Positions 51,477 to 58,981 of a stretch of DNA of 64,000 bases are shown here, one piece after another; position 1 is the first letter of the stretch, and every line of letters begins with the position of its first letter. This DNA is from Mycolicibacterium sp. CH28. Its GTDB lineage: Bacteria; Actinomycetota; Actinomycetes; Mycobacteriales; Mycobacteriaceae. The notes under the pieces were generated by a model that was not told the DNA's origin, ran no database searches, and saw only the letters and a list, made by a program, of their open reading frames with translations. The position numbers and the translations under genes are program-made. The stretch lies in contig NZ_SRLQ01000003.1 in NCBI RefSeq assembly GCF_004745805.1, forward strand, positions 1-64,000, given 5' to 3'.

Positions 51477-52817
51477 CTACCGCTCGGCAGCCGCGGCCAG
51501 TACGGCGGTGAACTCCGCCAGGAATCGGTCGGCATCTGGTTCGTCGAAAGCCAACGGCGGCCGGATCTTGAGAACGTTACCGCTGGGGCCGGATGCCGAG
51601 ATGAGCACGCGTCGGCGCCGCAGTTCGTTGACGATGGCTGCGGCGGCTGCGGCATCGGGGGTTCCGTCGACCGGGTCGATGACGTCGACACCGAGGAACA
51701 GACCACAGCCGCGCACGTCACCGACGATGCCGACCTCACCCGCCGCGATTTCCACCGCGCTCTTCAGACGAGCGCCAACGCGGGCGGCCCGATCGATCAA
51801 CCCCTCGGCGCGAACGGTGTCCAGCACAGCTTGAGCCGCGGCGATGCACACCGTATTGCCACCGAAGGTGTTGAAATACCGGATGTTACGGCCGAACTCG
51901 GTGAGCATGTCGGGCCTGAAGACGGCAGCGGCGATCGGCATTCCGTTGCCCATCGGTTTGCCGATGGTGACGATGTCCGGCTCGATCCCGTGACGTTGGA
52001 AACCCCACCACGCCGCTCCGGTGCGGCCGAACCCCGGCTGCACTTCGTCGGCGATGTACAGGCCGCCCGCGCGATGCACCTCCTCGATGACCGGCGCCAG
52101 GACGCCTGCCGGGTCGCTGAGTACCCCGTCGGACGAGAAGATGCTGTCAGCGATGAACGCCGCCAAGCCGATGCCGTGCCGGTTGAGATCCTCTATCGCG
52201 TGCCGAATCTGGGTCCGTAGATACTCACCGTCCGCGGTCGAACGTCGATCGAGCGGATCAATGGTGCGCACATGGACGTCCAGTGGCGAGTGCACACCCA
52301 GCGACGGTGAGATCGCGGCGACGGTCTCGGTGACACCGTGATAGGCGTTGGCGGTCACGATGATTCCGCGCCGGCCGGTGACGTACCTGGCGACCCGCAG
52401 CGCAAGGTCGTTGGCCTCGGACCCCGAACAGGTGAAGACGATGTTGGACAGTGCGGCCGGGAACGTGGACAGCAGGTCTTCGGCGTACGCGGTGATGCTG
52501 GGCTGGAGATAACGGGTGTTGGTGTTGACCGTGTGCAGTTGCCGCGTCACCGCTTCGGCGACGGCGGGGTGCGAGTGACCGATGCAGGGAACGTTGTTGT
52601 AGGCATCGAGATACTCGTTGCCCTGCGAGTCGTAGAGGTAGGTGCCGATGCCGCGGACCACCTCGACCGGTTCGTCATAGAACAGCCGATACACCGCACC
52701 GAGGACTCGATTGCGCCGCTCGACTGCTTCCCGGGTGTTCGGGTCGAGATCCGACATCCGGGCCGGATCAAAACCATTGACCATGTTCGGCGCGACGATC
52801 CGTGGCGGTGTGCTCAT
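51477..52817 (-). CDS. Class III aminotransferase-fold protein, candidate phospho-lyase
   Basis: A 446-aa PLP enzyme of the AGXT2/ETNPPL group. Seen: YLYDSQGNEYLDAYNNVPCIGHSHPAV (N-terminal consensus in outline), CSGSEANDLALRVAR, DSIFSSDG, IADEVQPGFGRTG and the PLP lysine in TIGKPMGNGMP. The DSIFSSDG and NNVPCIGHSHPAV strings are closest, in my recollection, to phospho-lyases acting on O-phosphorylated amino alcohols. It is coupled (ATGA) to the kinase at 52814, which supports that role. A plain aminotransferase remains possible. Confidence 0.83.
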   Translation of the reverse strand: MSTPPRIVAPNMVNGFDPARMSDLDPNTREAVERRNRVLGAVYRLFYDEPVEVVRGIGTYLYDSQGNEYLDAYNNVPCIGHSHPAVAEAVTRQLHTVNTNTRYLQPSITAYAEDLLSTFPAALSNIVFTCSGSEANDLALRVARYVTGRRGIIVTANAYHGVTETVAAISPSLGVHSPLDVHVRTIDPLDRRSTADGEYLRTQIRHAIEDLNRHGIGLAAFIADSIFSSDGVLSDPAGVLAPVIEEVHRAGGLYIADEVQPGFGRTGAAWWGFQRHGIEPDIVTIGKPMGNGMPIAAAVFRPDMLTEFGRNIRYFNTFGGNTVCIAAAQAVLDTVRAEGLIDRAARVGARLKSAVEIAAGEVGIVGDVRGCGLFLGVDVIDPVDGTPDAAAAAAIVNELRRRRVLISASGPSGNVLKIRPPLAFDEPDADRFLAEFTAVLAAAAER

Positions 52818-53848
52818 TGCCCGTTCGGGGTCCCTTTCACGATGGCGACGCTGCGTATCCGAGCCTCGGCTGCATCGCGCGGAATGCAGCGTAGGCGCGC
52901 CAGGGTCAGCCAGGTGTACTGCGAGCGCGCCCGGCCGTACGCGCGGGTCGAGTCGTCACGCCGAGCTGTCCAGGTAGCGGCGTTGACGGCGAGACGGACC
53001 AGCGCCAAGGGATAGATCAGTGCGAGTTCGGTGTCGGTCAGGGGCAACACCCGGTTGAACCCGGCGGTCACGTCCGCCAGCGCCGCGATCGGGTCATCCT
53101 TGCGCAGCATCGCATACGCGCCGGCGATGGCCGGCTCACACACCCTGGCGGTGTAGAGGGCGTCGGCGAAGTCGATGACCCCTGCGATGCGTGAGCCGGC
53201 CACGTCGGCAAGCACATTGAAGTCATTGAGATCCTGGTGCACAACGCTTTTGGGGACAATGCCAGCAGCGGGTGCAATCACGTCGGCGAAAACTGCCAGG
53301 GCATCCTCGCAGATCTCCCGGTGCACCGGTTCGACGAGACTCGGCAGTGCGACAGTGAGGGCGCGTGGCGCTGCGAGCAGATCCCACAGGTGGGTCGGCG
53401 GCGGTGTTCCGATCGTGTGCATACCGGTCAAACCGACGACTATTCTCGCCGCCGTCGCGCCCCAATCGGCCAGCAACGCAGGCTGATGGGCGTCCAGTTC
53501 GGCTAGCAACCTGCCGTCGATCCAGGAATAGACGCCGAGGTACCAGCCGTCCCCCAGCTCGCCCAAGTCCTCACCGGAACGAGTCCGAAGGACAGCAGGA
53601 ACGGGCACGGTGTCGGCGAGCCGGTCGAGGAGCCGATGCTGCCACCGGACGCCGTCGACGTCCGCTTCGCGGTAGACCTTCACCACGATCTGCCGCCCGG
53701 CATCGGTCGTCGCGGTGAAGGTCTGATCGAATTCCCCACCAAGGGGCTGCAGCTTGGTGACGCACAGCCCGAACGCGGCTACCGCAGCCGGAATCTGGCG
53801 CCACACGCCGCCAGCTTCTCCCGTCCGCTCCTTCGGGTCAGTGCCCAT
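52814..53848 (-). CDS. Aminoglycoside phosphotransferase-fold (APH) kinase
   Basis: A 344-aa protein-kinase-like small-molecule kinase. ATP lysine in IVVKVYREADVDGVRW, catalytic loop HQDLNDFNVL (about residues 213-222: His-x-Asp...Asn), metal Asp in VIDFAD. The group includes hydroxylysine kinase (HYKK). It precedes and overlaps the class III PLP gene by 4 nt, the same pairing as HYKK with PHYKPL. ATG 53848 or GTG 53854 can start it. Predicted substrate: an amino alcohol or hydroxy amino acid. Confidence 0.82.
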   Translation of the reverse strand: MGTDPKERTGEAGGVWRQIPAAVAAFGLCVTKLQPLGGEFDQTFTATTDAGRQIVVKVYREADVDGVRWQHRLLDRLADTVPVPAVLRTRSGEDLGELGDGWYLGVYSWIDGRLLAELDAHQPALLADWGATAARIVVGLTGMHTIGTPPPTHLWDLLAAPRALTVALPSLVEPVHREICEDALAVFADVIAPAAGIVPKSVVHQDLNDFNVLADVAGSRIAGVIDFADALYTARVCEPAIAGAYAMLRKDDPIAALADVTAGFNRVLPLTDTELALIYPLALVRLAVNAATWTARRDDSTRAYGRARSQYTWLTLARLRCIPRDAAEARIRSVAIVKGTPNGQ

Positions 53849-54080
53849 TGCCACGATTACCCATCGTCGAGGTCGACGACGCTGAAGTCCAGCCCGCGTC
53901 GACCGTCACAGTGCCCTACCTCCACACCCGTGCATCGCAGGAGCGCCTCCGCCGATCGGAGGACATGCAATTTCCTCCTCCACACTGTCCAGTCGGCGGA
54001 CAGACACCAGGTTCGCGGCGGCGCACGATTCCTCTCGCGCCTGGCTCACCGAGAGCAGGCCCCACAACTCGGAGGACATC

Positions 54081-54317
54081 ATGACAGCAACCATCACCAA
54101 GCGTGCCGCAGGACTCTTCGCCGGCACCATCGCCGCCGGTGCACTCGCCCTCGGCCTGAGCTTCGCCCCCACCGCGAGCGCCGCCGACGGCTGCGGTATC
54201 GGCTATCACCTCGAGAACGGAACCTGCATCGTCAACATCCCCGGCCCCGGCGCCCACTTCATCAGCCCCAACTGCTGGATCAACGACAACGGCGACGAAC
54301 GCTGCTACGCCCCCTAG
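54081..54317 (+). CDS. Small secreted protein with four cysteines
   Basis: A 78-aa protein with a clean signal peptide (residues 1-34, AGALALGLSFAPTASA) and a 44-residue mature part, DGCGIGYHLENGTC and then PNCWINDNGDERCYAP, whose four cysteines can form two disulfides. ATG at 54081 follows GGAGG. It is a mycobacterial type of small exported peptide of unknown role. Its 3' side is closed by the palindrome at 54350. Confidence 0.78.
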   Translation: MTATITKRAAGLFAGTIAAGALALGLSFAPTASAADGCGIGYHLENGTCIVNIPGPGAHFISPNCWINDNGDERCYAP

Positions 54318-54349
54318 ACAACGCGTCAGGTCGCGACACCGAGACGCAC

Positions 54350-54385
54350 CGCATCCGCCCGGACTGATCAGTCCGGGCGGATGCG
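54350..54385. terminator. 36-bp perfect palindrome, bidirectional terminator
   Basis: 18-nt arms 54350-54367 and 54368-54385 are exact reverse complements with no spacer. It sits between two convergent genes; the last five codons and the stop of the minus-strand gene (IRPD and TGA) form one arm. It can end transcription in both directions. Confidence 0.85.
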
Positions 54386-54754
54386 TGTATGTGCGGTGGC
54401 GGCCGCCCGCAATGACCACGCTGACAACCCAGCGATGGCCACCTCGGCAAGCACGCTGATCAGCGCGTGCGGCGCCGGTTGCCAGCCGCGCTCGGTGAAT
54501 CCCAGCAGTCCGACTGTACGTGACATGGCGAACGCACCAAGTGCGGCCACCGAGCCGGCCAACGCGGAGAACCGCAGCCACACAGGTCCACCGAGCGCGA
54601 TGAGTATCGCGAGTGCGGTGAAAACACTTGCCAGAACCAGGAACCCGACGCCTACGATCGGAATGGAGCGGTACCCGTGCAGATACAGATAGCCATGACT
54701 GGCGGCACTGACCAGCAACCCGGCCGCGATGGCGAGATCGACGAGTCGTTTCAC
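54368..54754 (-). CDS. Four-helix membrane protein, operon with cupredoxin
   Basis: A 128-aa protein with four hydrophobic segments (about residues 5-22, 32-55, 60-80 and 98-118). His20 and Tyr22/24 in ASHGYLYLHGYRSIP lie at the first helix end. I do not recognise a family. It overlaps the metallophosphoesterase stop by 4 nt and is the third gene of cupredoxin-metallophosphoesterase-membrane protein. It may anchor or serve the redox partner proteins. Confidence 0.7.
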   Translation of the reverse strand: MKRLVDLAIAAGLLVSAASHGYLYLHGYRSIPIVGVGFLVLASVFTALAILIALGGPVWLRFSALAGSVAALGAFAMSRTVGLLGFTERGWQPAPHALISVLAEVAIAGLSAWSLRAAATAHTRIRPD

Positions 54755-55674
54755 AGCAGTGCCTCTTCCTTGAGCGCAAGCGCGTTCTGCCCCCGGGTGT
54801 AGCTGACCTCGCGGATGCCGAGGGCCTCGCGCAGCTTGCCGGCCGGCAGGGTCAGCGGCTTGGGCGCCGGCCCGTCACCAGGACGTGGCAGCGGGTAGGC
54901 CGTGGTGGTGCCGCTATAGAACGTGAGGTTGTCTTCGGTCTTCGAAAATATCTGGTGGACATGGCCATTCAGACAGGTGACAGACGAGAACCGGCGCAGG
55001 TAGCTCAGCGCCTGCGTGGCATCGTCTGTCCCCCAACCCCATTCGGGGTACATGGCGAACAGCGGGATGTGGCTGAAGACGACGATCGGGGTGTCCGACG
55101 ACAGCGACGCCACGTCCTTCTCGACGAACTCCAACTGATCGGTCCCGAGGTGGCCCAGCTTCTTGAGGTTCAGCGTGTTGACCAGCCCGATGACGTGGAC
55201 ACCCGCGATATCGAAGCTGTACCAGCCGTCGCCGCGGCTGCCCGCGCCGAACGCGGCGCGGTACTTCTGGCCGGCGTCGTCGATGGAGTCGTGCTCGCCG
55301 GGCACGGCGAAGATGTGCGGGGTGTTGATCCCGCCCATCATCTGCTTCACCTGATCGAACTGTGCGGCGGTGGCCAGGTGGGTCAGATCGCCGGTGTGGA
55401 TCACGAAATCGGGCGGGTAGCCGAGGCTGTTGATCTGGTGAATTGCCTGCTCGAAGGACCCGGTGACGTCGGGATTCGCGGTGCCGGTGAACCCGATATG
55501 GCTGTCACTGATCTGCGCGAATCTCAGTGTCGGCCGGTCGATGTCGGCCGCCGGCGCGGTGGCAAGGCGGGAGAGCACCTCGCCACCGACGACGGTCAGG
55601 CCGACCGCTGCCCCGAACCAGGCGCCGTGCCGGATCAGCTGCCGGCGACTCATCTGATGCGGGTCGGCGGTCAC
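54751..55674 (-). CDS. Tat-exported metallophosphoesterase
   Basis: A 307-aa calcineurin-like phosphoesterase. Tat signal: SRRQLIRHGAWFGAAVGLTVVGGEVL (about residues 9-34). Metal motifs: ISDSHIG, HTGDLTHL, GEHD (in place of the more usual GNHD), VFSHIPLF and NGHVHQIF. The enzyme presumably hydrolyses a phosphodiester or monoester outside the membrane. Start overlaps the cupredoxin stop (ATGA). Substrate not predictable. Confidence 0.87.
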   Translation of the reverse strand: MTADPHQMSRRQLIRHGAWFGAAVGLTVVGGEVLSRLATAPAADIDRPTLRFAQISDSHIGFTGTANPDVTGSFEQAIHQINSLGYPPDFVIHTGDLTHLATAAQFDQVKQMMGGINTPHIFAVPGEHDSIDDAGQKYRAAFGAGSRGDGWYSFDIAGVHVIGLVNTLNLKKLGHLGTDQLEFVEKDVASLSSDTPIVVFSHIPLFAMYPEWGWGTDDATQALSYLRRFSSVTCLNGHVHQIFSKTEDNLTFYSGTTTAYPLPRPGDGPAPKPLTLPAGKLREALGIREVSYTRGQNALALKEEALL

Positions 55675-56117
55675 TGGGTCACCGCCACGGTGCCGTGCAT
55701 GAACGGGTGGATGCTGCAGATGTAGTCGAAGCTGCCGGGTTTGGTGAACATGTAGCTATAGGCGGCGTTGGTGTCCAGCCCCGGCGACCGAAACGAACCG
55801 TCGTCGGCAACGACGGTGTGGGGTTCCTCGTCCTTGTTGGTCCAGGTGACAGTGTCGCCGACCTTGACGGTGAGCGCGGCCGGGGTGAACGCGAAGTTGG
55901 TGATGTTCACGGCGGTGCCGGCAACAGGCGGGGCGGGGGCCGTCGATGTCGTGGCCGACACCGTCGACCCCATGCCCGACATGCCCGGCATACCGACGGA
56001 TGTGCCACCGTTGGGACTGAAATCGACCGTCGGCGCGGGCTCTTTCGCCGGCGCGGTGCACGCGGCGACGCCCAAGGCGATCGCGGCGCATACCAGCGCG
56101 GTTCGGGTGTGGTGCAT
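55671..56117 (-). CDS. Cupredoxin (plastocyanin-like) lipoprotein
   Basis: A 148-aa lipoprotein: lipobox VAAC with Cys20, a Met-rich linker VGMPGMSGMG (42-50), then a cupredoxin fold with type 1 copper ligands H100 (EPHTVVAD), C134, H137 and M140 (CSIHPFMHG). It carries electrons or binds copper at the outer face. It is the first gene of a minus-strand operon and is divergent from the sigma factor gene, sharing the inverted GGTTACAC/GTGTAACC promoter element. A GAGGAGG ribosome site precedes the start. Confidence 0.88.
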   Translation of the reverse strand: MHHTRTALVCAAIALGVAACTAPAKEPAPTVDFSPNGGTSVGMPGMSGMGSTVSATTSTAPAPPVAGTAVNITNFAFTPAALTVKVGDTVTWTNKDEEPHTVVADDGSFRSPGLDTNAAYSYMFTKPGSFDYICSIHPFMHGTVAVTQ

Positions 56118-56182
56118 GAAATCTGCCTCCTCGACTGAACCAAGTCCGCGGTGCGGACCGTCTCATCAAGAGGTAGGGCGGT

Positions 56183-56206
56183 GGTTACACCGATGGCTGT
56201 GTAACC
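56183..56206. promoter_or_regulatory. Inverted repeat GGTTACAC-N8-GTGTAACC between cupredoxin and sigma genes
   Basis: Two exact 8-bp arms at 56183-56190 and 56199-56206 are separated by 8 nt. In the plus direction GTGTAACC is followed after 8 nt by TATCT (56215-56219) and then the sigma gene ATG codons (56227, 56245). The same GTGTAACC-N8-TATCT lies before the secreted protein gene at 57532. It looks like a promoter or operator shared by the two divergent units. Confidence 0.6.
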
Positions 56207-56244
56207 CCGCCCCGTATCTCTTACCGATGAGCGGAAGGCACCCG

Positions 56245-56787
56245 ATGATGGCGGCGGAGGACGATCGACGCCCGAGACCAGAGTTGCGGCTGGTCAGCGA
56301 TGCGCGCTATCCGAATTGGGAAGCCGTGTACGACGACAATGTCACGTGGGTGTACCGGATGATCTTTGGCCGAGTCGGGAATCGAGCCGACGCCGAGGAT
56401 CTGACGTCCGAGGTTTTCCTGGCGGCGATGCGCCCGTTGCGCTTGACGGCAAGCATCGCCGAGGTGCGCGCGTACCTGCGCGCCACCGCACGTACCGTTC
56501 TGGCCGCGCACTGGCGGGCCACCTTGGGTACCGAGATCACCACCATCGAGGACGTGCCCGCCACGGTCTTTGGGCCGGTAGCACCGAGCACGGCGCCACA
56601 GCGGGTGGCCGCACTGCTGAGCGCCCTTCCCGAAAACTATCGCCGGGTGCTGGAACTGCGTTTCCTGCAGGGTTTCTCGGTGCGCGATGCCGCCGCCGCG
56701 CTCGGCATCAGCGTCACGAACGCCAAAGTACTGCAGCACCGTGCACTGCGGCTGGCCGCGCAGATCAACGAGGGGGCACTGCCATGA
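56245..56787 (+). CDS. ECF-family RNA polymerase sigma factor
   Basis: A 180-aa sigma-70-like ECF factor. Region 2: WVYRMIFGRVGNRADAEDLTSEVF (about residues 33-56, in outline). Region 4: ALPENYRRVLELRFLQGFSVRDAAAALGISVTNAKVLQHRAL with a helix-turn-helix. The linker between is Thr/Ala-rich. ATG at 56245 has GGAAGG six bases upstream; ATG at 56227 is an alternative. The stop overlaps the Rieske gene start (ATGA). Such genes are usually followed by an anti-sigma factor; here the partner is a Rieske protein. Confidence 0.87.
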   Translation: MMAAEDDRRPRPELRLVSDARYPNWEAVYDDNVTWVYRMIFGRVGNRADAEDLTSEVFLAAMRPLRLTASIAEVRAYLRATARTVLAAHWRATLGTEITTIEDVPATVFGPVAPSTAPQRVAALLSALPENYRRVLELRFLQGFSVRDAAAALGISVTNAKVLQHRALRLAAQINEGALP

Positions 56788-57503
56788 CCCGCCGCGAGTT
56801 CGGCCGCTACCTCGATGATCTGCTCGCAGGCCGTCAGCCGAGAGCCTTCACCCCAGACGCCTTCGAGGCGGCGCAATTGCGCACCGCCATCGATCTGGCC
56901 GCCGCCCGCGACAACGCCGACGATCCCCGGCCCGAGTTCGTCGACAACCTCAAAGCTCGATTGGCAAGAGACACGTCAGAAATGTCGGCGAATCCGCAAG
57001 CTCTCCCGAGCGCGCAGTCGCCGAAACCGGCAGTGTCGGCCACTCGCCGGCGGGTCATCGTTGGCACCACCGCAGCCGCGACCGCTGCGGTAGCGGGCGT
57101 ATCGGTGGATCGGCTGGTGGTGCGCCCGCGCAATGACGACCACCAGGTCGCCGACCCCGAGATGGTGCCGGTCGACGGGTCCTGGCAGCCGGTGGCATCC
57201 AGTGCCGAGCTGCCAGAAGGTGCGGTTCGCGCGTTCGACCTGGGTTCGGTCAACGGATTCGTTCGCCGGGCCGACGGCCGGGTGGACGCGGTATCAGGGG
57301 TGTGCACCCACCAGGGTTGCAAGCTGTGGTTCGACCAGCACGACGACCAGCTGCGCTGCCCGTGCCACTCGACAGCGTTCTCACCGGCCGGCGTTGTCGT
57401 CACCCACGCTCTGCCTCTTGCACCGAAGCCGCTGCCGCACTTCGAAGTTCGCGAGAACAACGGTGTCGTGGAAGTACTTGCCCCACCGAGTCAACCGACC
57501 TGA
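56784..57503 (+). CDS. Membrane-tethered Rieske [2Fe-2S] protein, candidate sigma-factor partner
   Basis: A 239-aa protein in three parts. Residues 1-85 are soluble and helical (FGRYLDDLLAGRQ, PDAFEAAQLRTAIDLAAARD, PEFVDNLKARLARD). Residues 86-108 form an RR-type membrane segment (RRRVIVGTTAAATAAVAG). Residues about 120-235 are a Rieske domain with cluster ligands C174, H176, C192 and H195 (CTHQGC, CPCHST) and the disulfide pair C179/C194, so the cluster site is complete. Coupled to the ECF sigma gene. By position and topology it could be a redox-sensing anti-sigma factor; it could also be a simple electron carrier. Confidence 0.82.
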   Translation: MTRREFGRYLDDLLAGRQPRAFTPDAFEAAQLRTAIDLAAARDNADDPRPEFVDNLKARLARDTSEMSANPQALPSAQSPKPAVSATRRRVIVGTTAAATAAVAGVSVDRLVVRPRNDDHQVADPEMVPVDGSWQPVASSAELPEGAVRAFDLGSVNGFVRRADGRVDAVSGVCTHQGCKLWFDQHDDQLRCPCHSTAFSPAGVVVTHALPLAPKPLPHFEVRENNGVVEVLAPPSQPT

Positions 57504-57504
57504 G

Positions 57505-57525
57505 GTGTAACCTCCGAACATATCT
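57505..57525 (+). promoter_or_regulatory. Second GTGTAACC-N8-TATCT element
   Basis: GTGTAACC (57505-57512), 8 nt, TATCT (57521-57525), then ATG at 57532. The same motif and spacing occur before the ECF sigma gene. If TATCT is a -10 element the transcript of the downstream gene would be leaderless. Confidence 0.5.
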
Positions 57526-57531
57526 AAAGGT

Positions 57532-57756
57532 ATGTACAGCAACATAATTGGAGCAGCACTCATCAGCATCGCCCACGTCGTATCCGCTTCCGGAATCGGC
57601 TCAGCCCCCGACATCATCAGCCAACTGCAGAGCCAGGGTTACGAGGTGCAGCTCAACGGTCAGCCGAGCGACGGACTATCCCAGTGCACCGTCACCGACG
57701 TGCACCGTTCCTCACCAACCGCCTACGTGGACCTGGACTGCCTGGGCGGCGCCTAG
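57532..57756 (+). CDS. Small secreted protein, 74 aa
   Basis: A 74-aa protein with a weak signal-like segment (IIGAALISIAHVVSASGIG) and a short mature part with two cysteines (QCTVTDV, DLDCLGGA). Similar small exported proteins with the frame VQLNGQPSDGLSQCTVTDVH occur in mycobacteria, in my recollection. It follows the Rieske gene by 28 nt and has its own GTGTAACC-N8-TATCT element. Function unknown. Confidence 0.65.
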   Translation: MYSNIIGAALISIAHVVSASGIGSAPDIISQLQSQGYEVQLNGQPSDGLSQCTVTDVHRSSPTAYVDLDCLGGA

Positions 57757-57801
57757 GCCCCACCGTCGAATTCGGTTGTCCCCGTTGGGTGAGGGCCGGA
57801 T

Positions 57802-58665
57802 TCAATCGTTGGAGTAGTCGTAGAACCCGTGGCCGGCAGCCAGACCGAGGCGGCCCTTGTCGATGTAGTTCTCCTTCAGCCAGGCCGCGATCGCCTGCGC
57901 ATCCTGGTCTCCGTGGCTGAGGATGTTGTACGGGGTGGCCAGGCCGACTATGTCCATGATCTGGAACGGGCCCACGGGGGCGCCGGTTCCGATGCGCCAG
58001 ACTTTGTCGACGTCCGCCGGCTCGGCGTAGCCGAAGGCGGCCAGTTCGTTGGCCGCCCGCAGGAGGGGCACCAGCAGGGAGTTCAAGACGTAACCGGCCT
58101 TCTCCTTGTGCATCGGAATCGGCACCATCCCGATGTCGGCCGCGAATCGTACAACCGTGTCGAACACCGCAGGATCGGTATCGGCGGTGCCCATCACCTC
58201 GGCGGTGTTGAATTTCCACACCTGATTGGCGAAGTGCAGGGCGAGGAACTGCGCGGGACGACCCGTGGCGTCCTTCAGGTCACTCGGCAGCAGCGTCGAG
58301 GAGTTGGTGGCGAAGATTGTCTTCGCCGGCGCCACCGCCCCGAGCTCGTGGTAAGTCTTTTTCTTGAGCTCGATCAGCTCGGGGATCGCTTCGATCACCA
58401 GGTCGGCATCCTTGACCGCATCGGCGAGATCCGATGAGTACGACAGGCGGGACAGCGCCTCCTGCGCTCGGCCCTCTGCCGCGCCAGCGACCCCGTCTTT
58501 CTTATAGGTGTCGGCAAGCAGCTGGAACCGGTCCTTCGCCTTGGTCAGGATCTCGTCGCTGATGTCGTAGGCGACCACGGTGAAGCCGCTGTAGGCGGTC
58601 TGGAAGGCGATCTGCGAGCCGAGCACACCGGTACCCAGCACAGTCACGTTCTTGATGTCGGTCAT
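57802..58665 (-). CDS. 3-hydroxyacyl-CoA dehydrogenase, FadB2-like
   Basis: A 287-aa NAD-dependent dehydrogenase: Rossmann GTGVLGSQIAFQ (residues 11-22), VIEAIPE, ATNSSTLLPSDL, the catalytic His in ALHFANQVW, and the C-terminal helical domain PMHKEKAGYVLNSLLVPLLRAANEL. This is the 3-hydroxybutyryl-CoA dehydrogenase shape without a hydratase part. A 58-aa frame just upstream overlaps its start. Convergent with the small secreted protein. Substrate chain length unknown. Confidence 0.87.
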   Translation of the reverse strand: MTDIKNVTVLGTGVLGSQIAFQTAYSGFTVVAYDISDEILTKAKDRFQLLADTYKKDGVAGAAEGRAQEALSRLSYSSDLADAVKDADLVIEAIPELIELKKKTYHELGAVAPAKTIFATNSSTLLPSDLKDATGRPAQFLALHFANQVWKFNTAEVMGTADTDPAVFDTVVRFAADIGMVPIPMHKEKAGYVLNSLLVPLLRAANELAAFGYAEPADVDKVWRIGTGAPVGPFQIMDIVGLATPYNILSHGDQDAQAIAAWLKENYIDKGRLGLAAGHGFYDYSND

Positions 58666-58838
58666 GTCAGTTTCCCCTGTTCTCCTGCCGAATGGCCTGC
58701 ACCAAGCAGGTCATGGCGTTGCCGGCTGGCGGTGGCCAGGAACCCGGCGACGATTTGCTCGGTCTGCAGCCGCAGATCGCTGAGAAGGTCGGCGCCGTCG
58801 TGCGCGCTCGGGACCAGAAGCGGCGCAGTGGCATTCAT
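58662..58838 (-). CDS. Possible 58-aa ORF coupled to the dehydrogenase
   Basis: An open frame from ATG 58838 whose stop overlaps the dehydrogenase start by 4 nt (ATGA). The product is hydrophilic with one amphipathic stretch (LLSDLRLQTEQIVAGFLATA). No good ribosome site is seen, the codon choice is only partly typical, and I do not recognise it. The surrounding region from 58666 to 58981 holds nothing else convincing; promoters of the dehydrogenase must lie here. Confidence 0.28.
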   Translation of the reverse strand: MNATAPLLVPSAHDGADLLSDLRLQTEQIVAGFLATASRQRHDLLGAGHSAGEQGKLT

Positions 58839-58981
58839 AACACCGTCCGCGGCGTCGCCACTGTCGTGAACCCGCGCTCCGGTCGCGCTGCTGTCCGCAC
58901 TGTCGCCGCTCCCTCGATACGGAGTTCACTCGTACGCGAGCATACTCATCGTCGACGCGTGCACCAATATCGGATCTCCGG

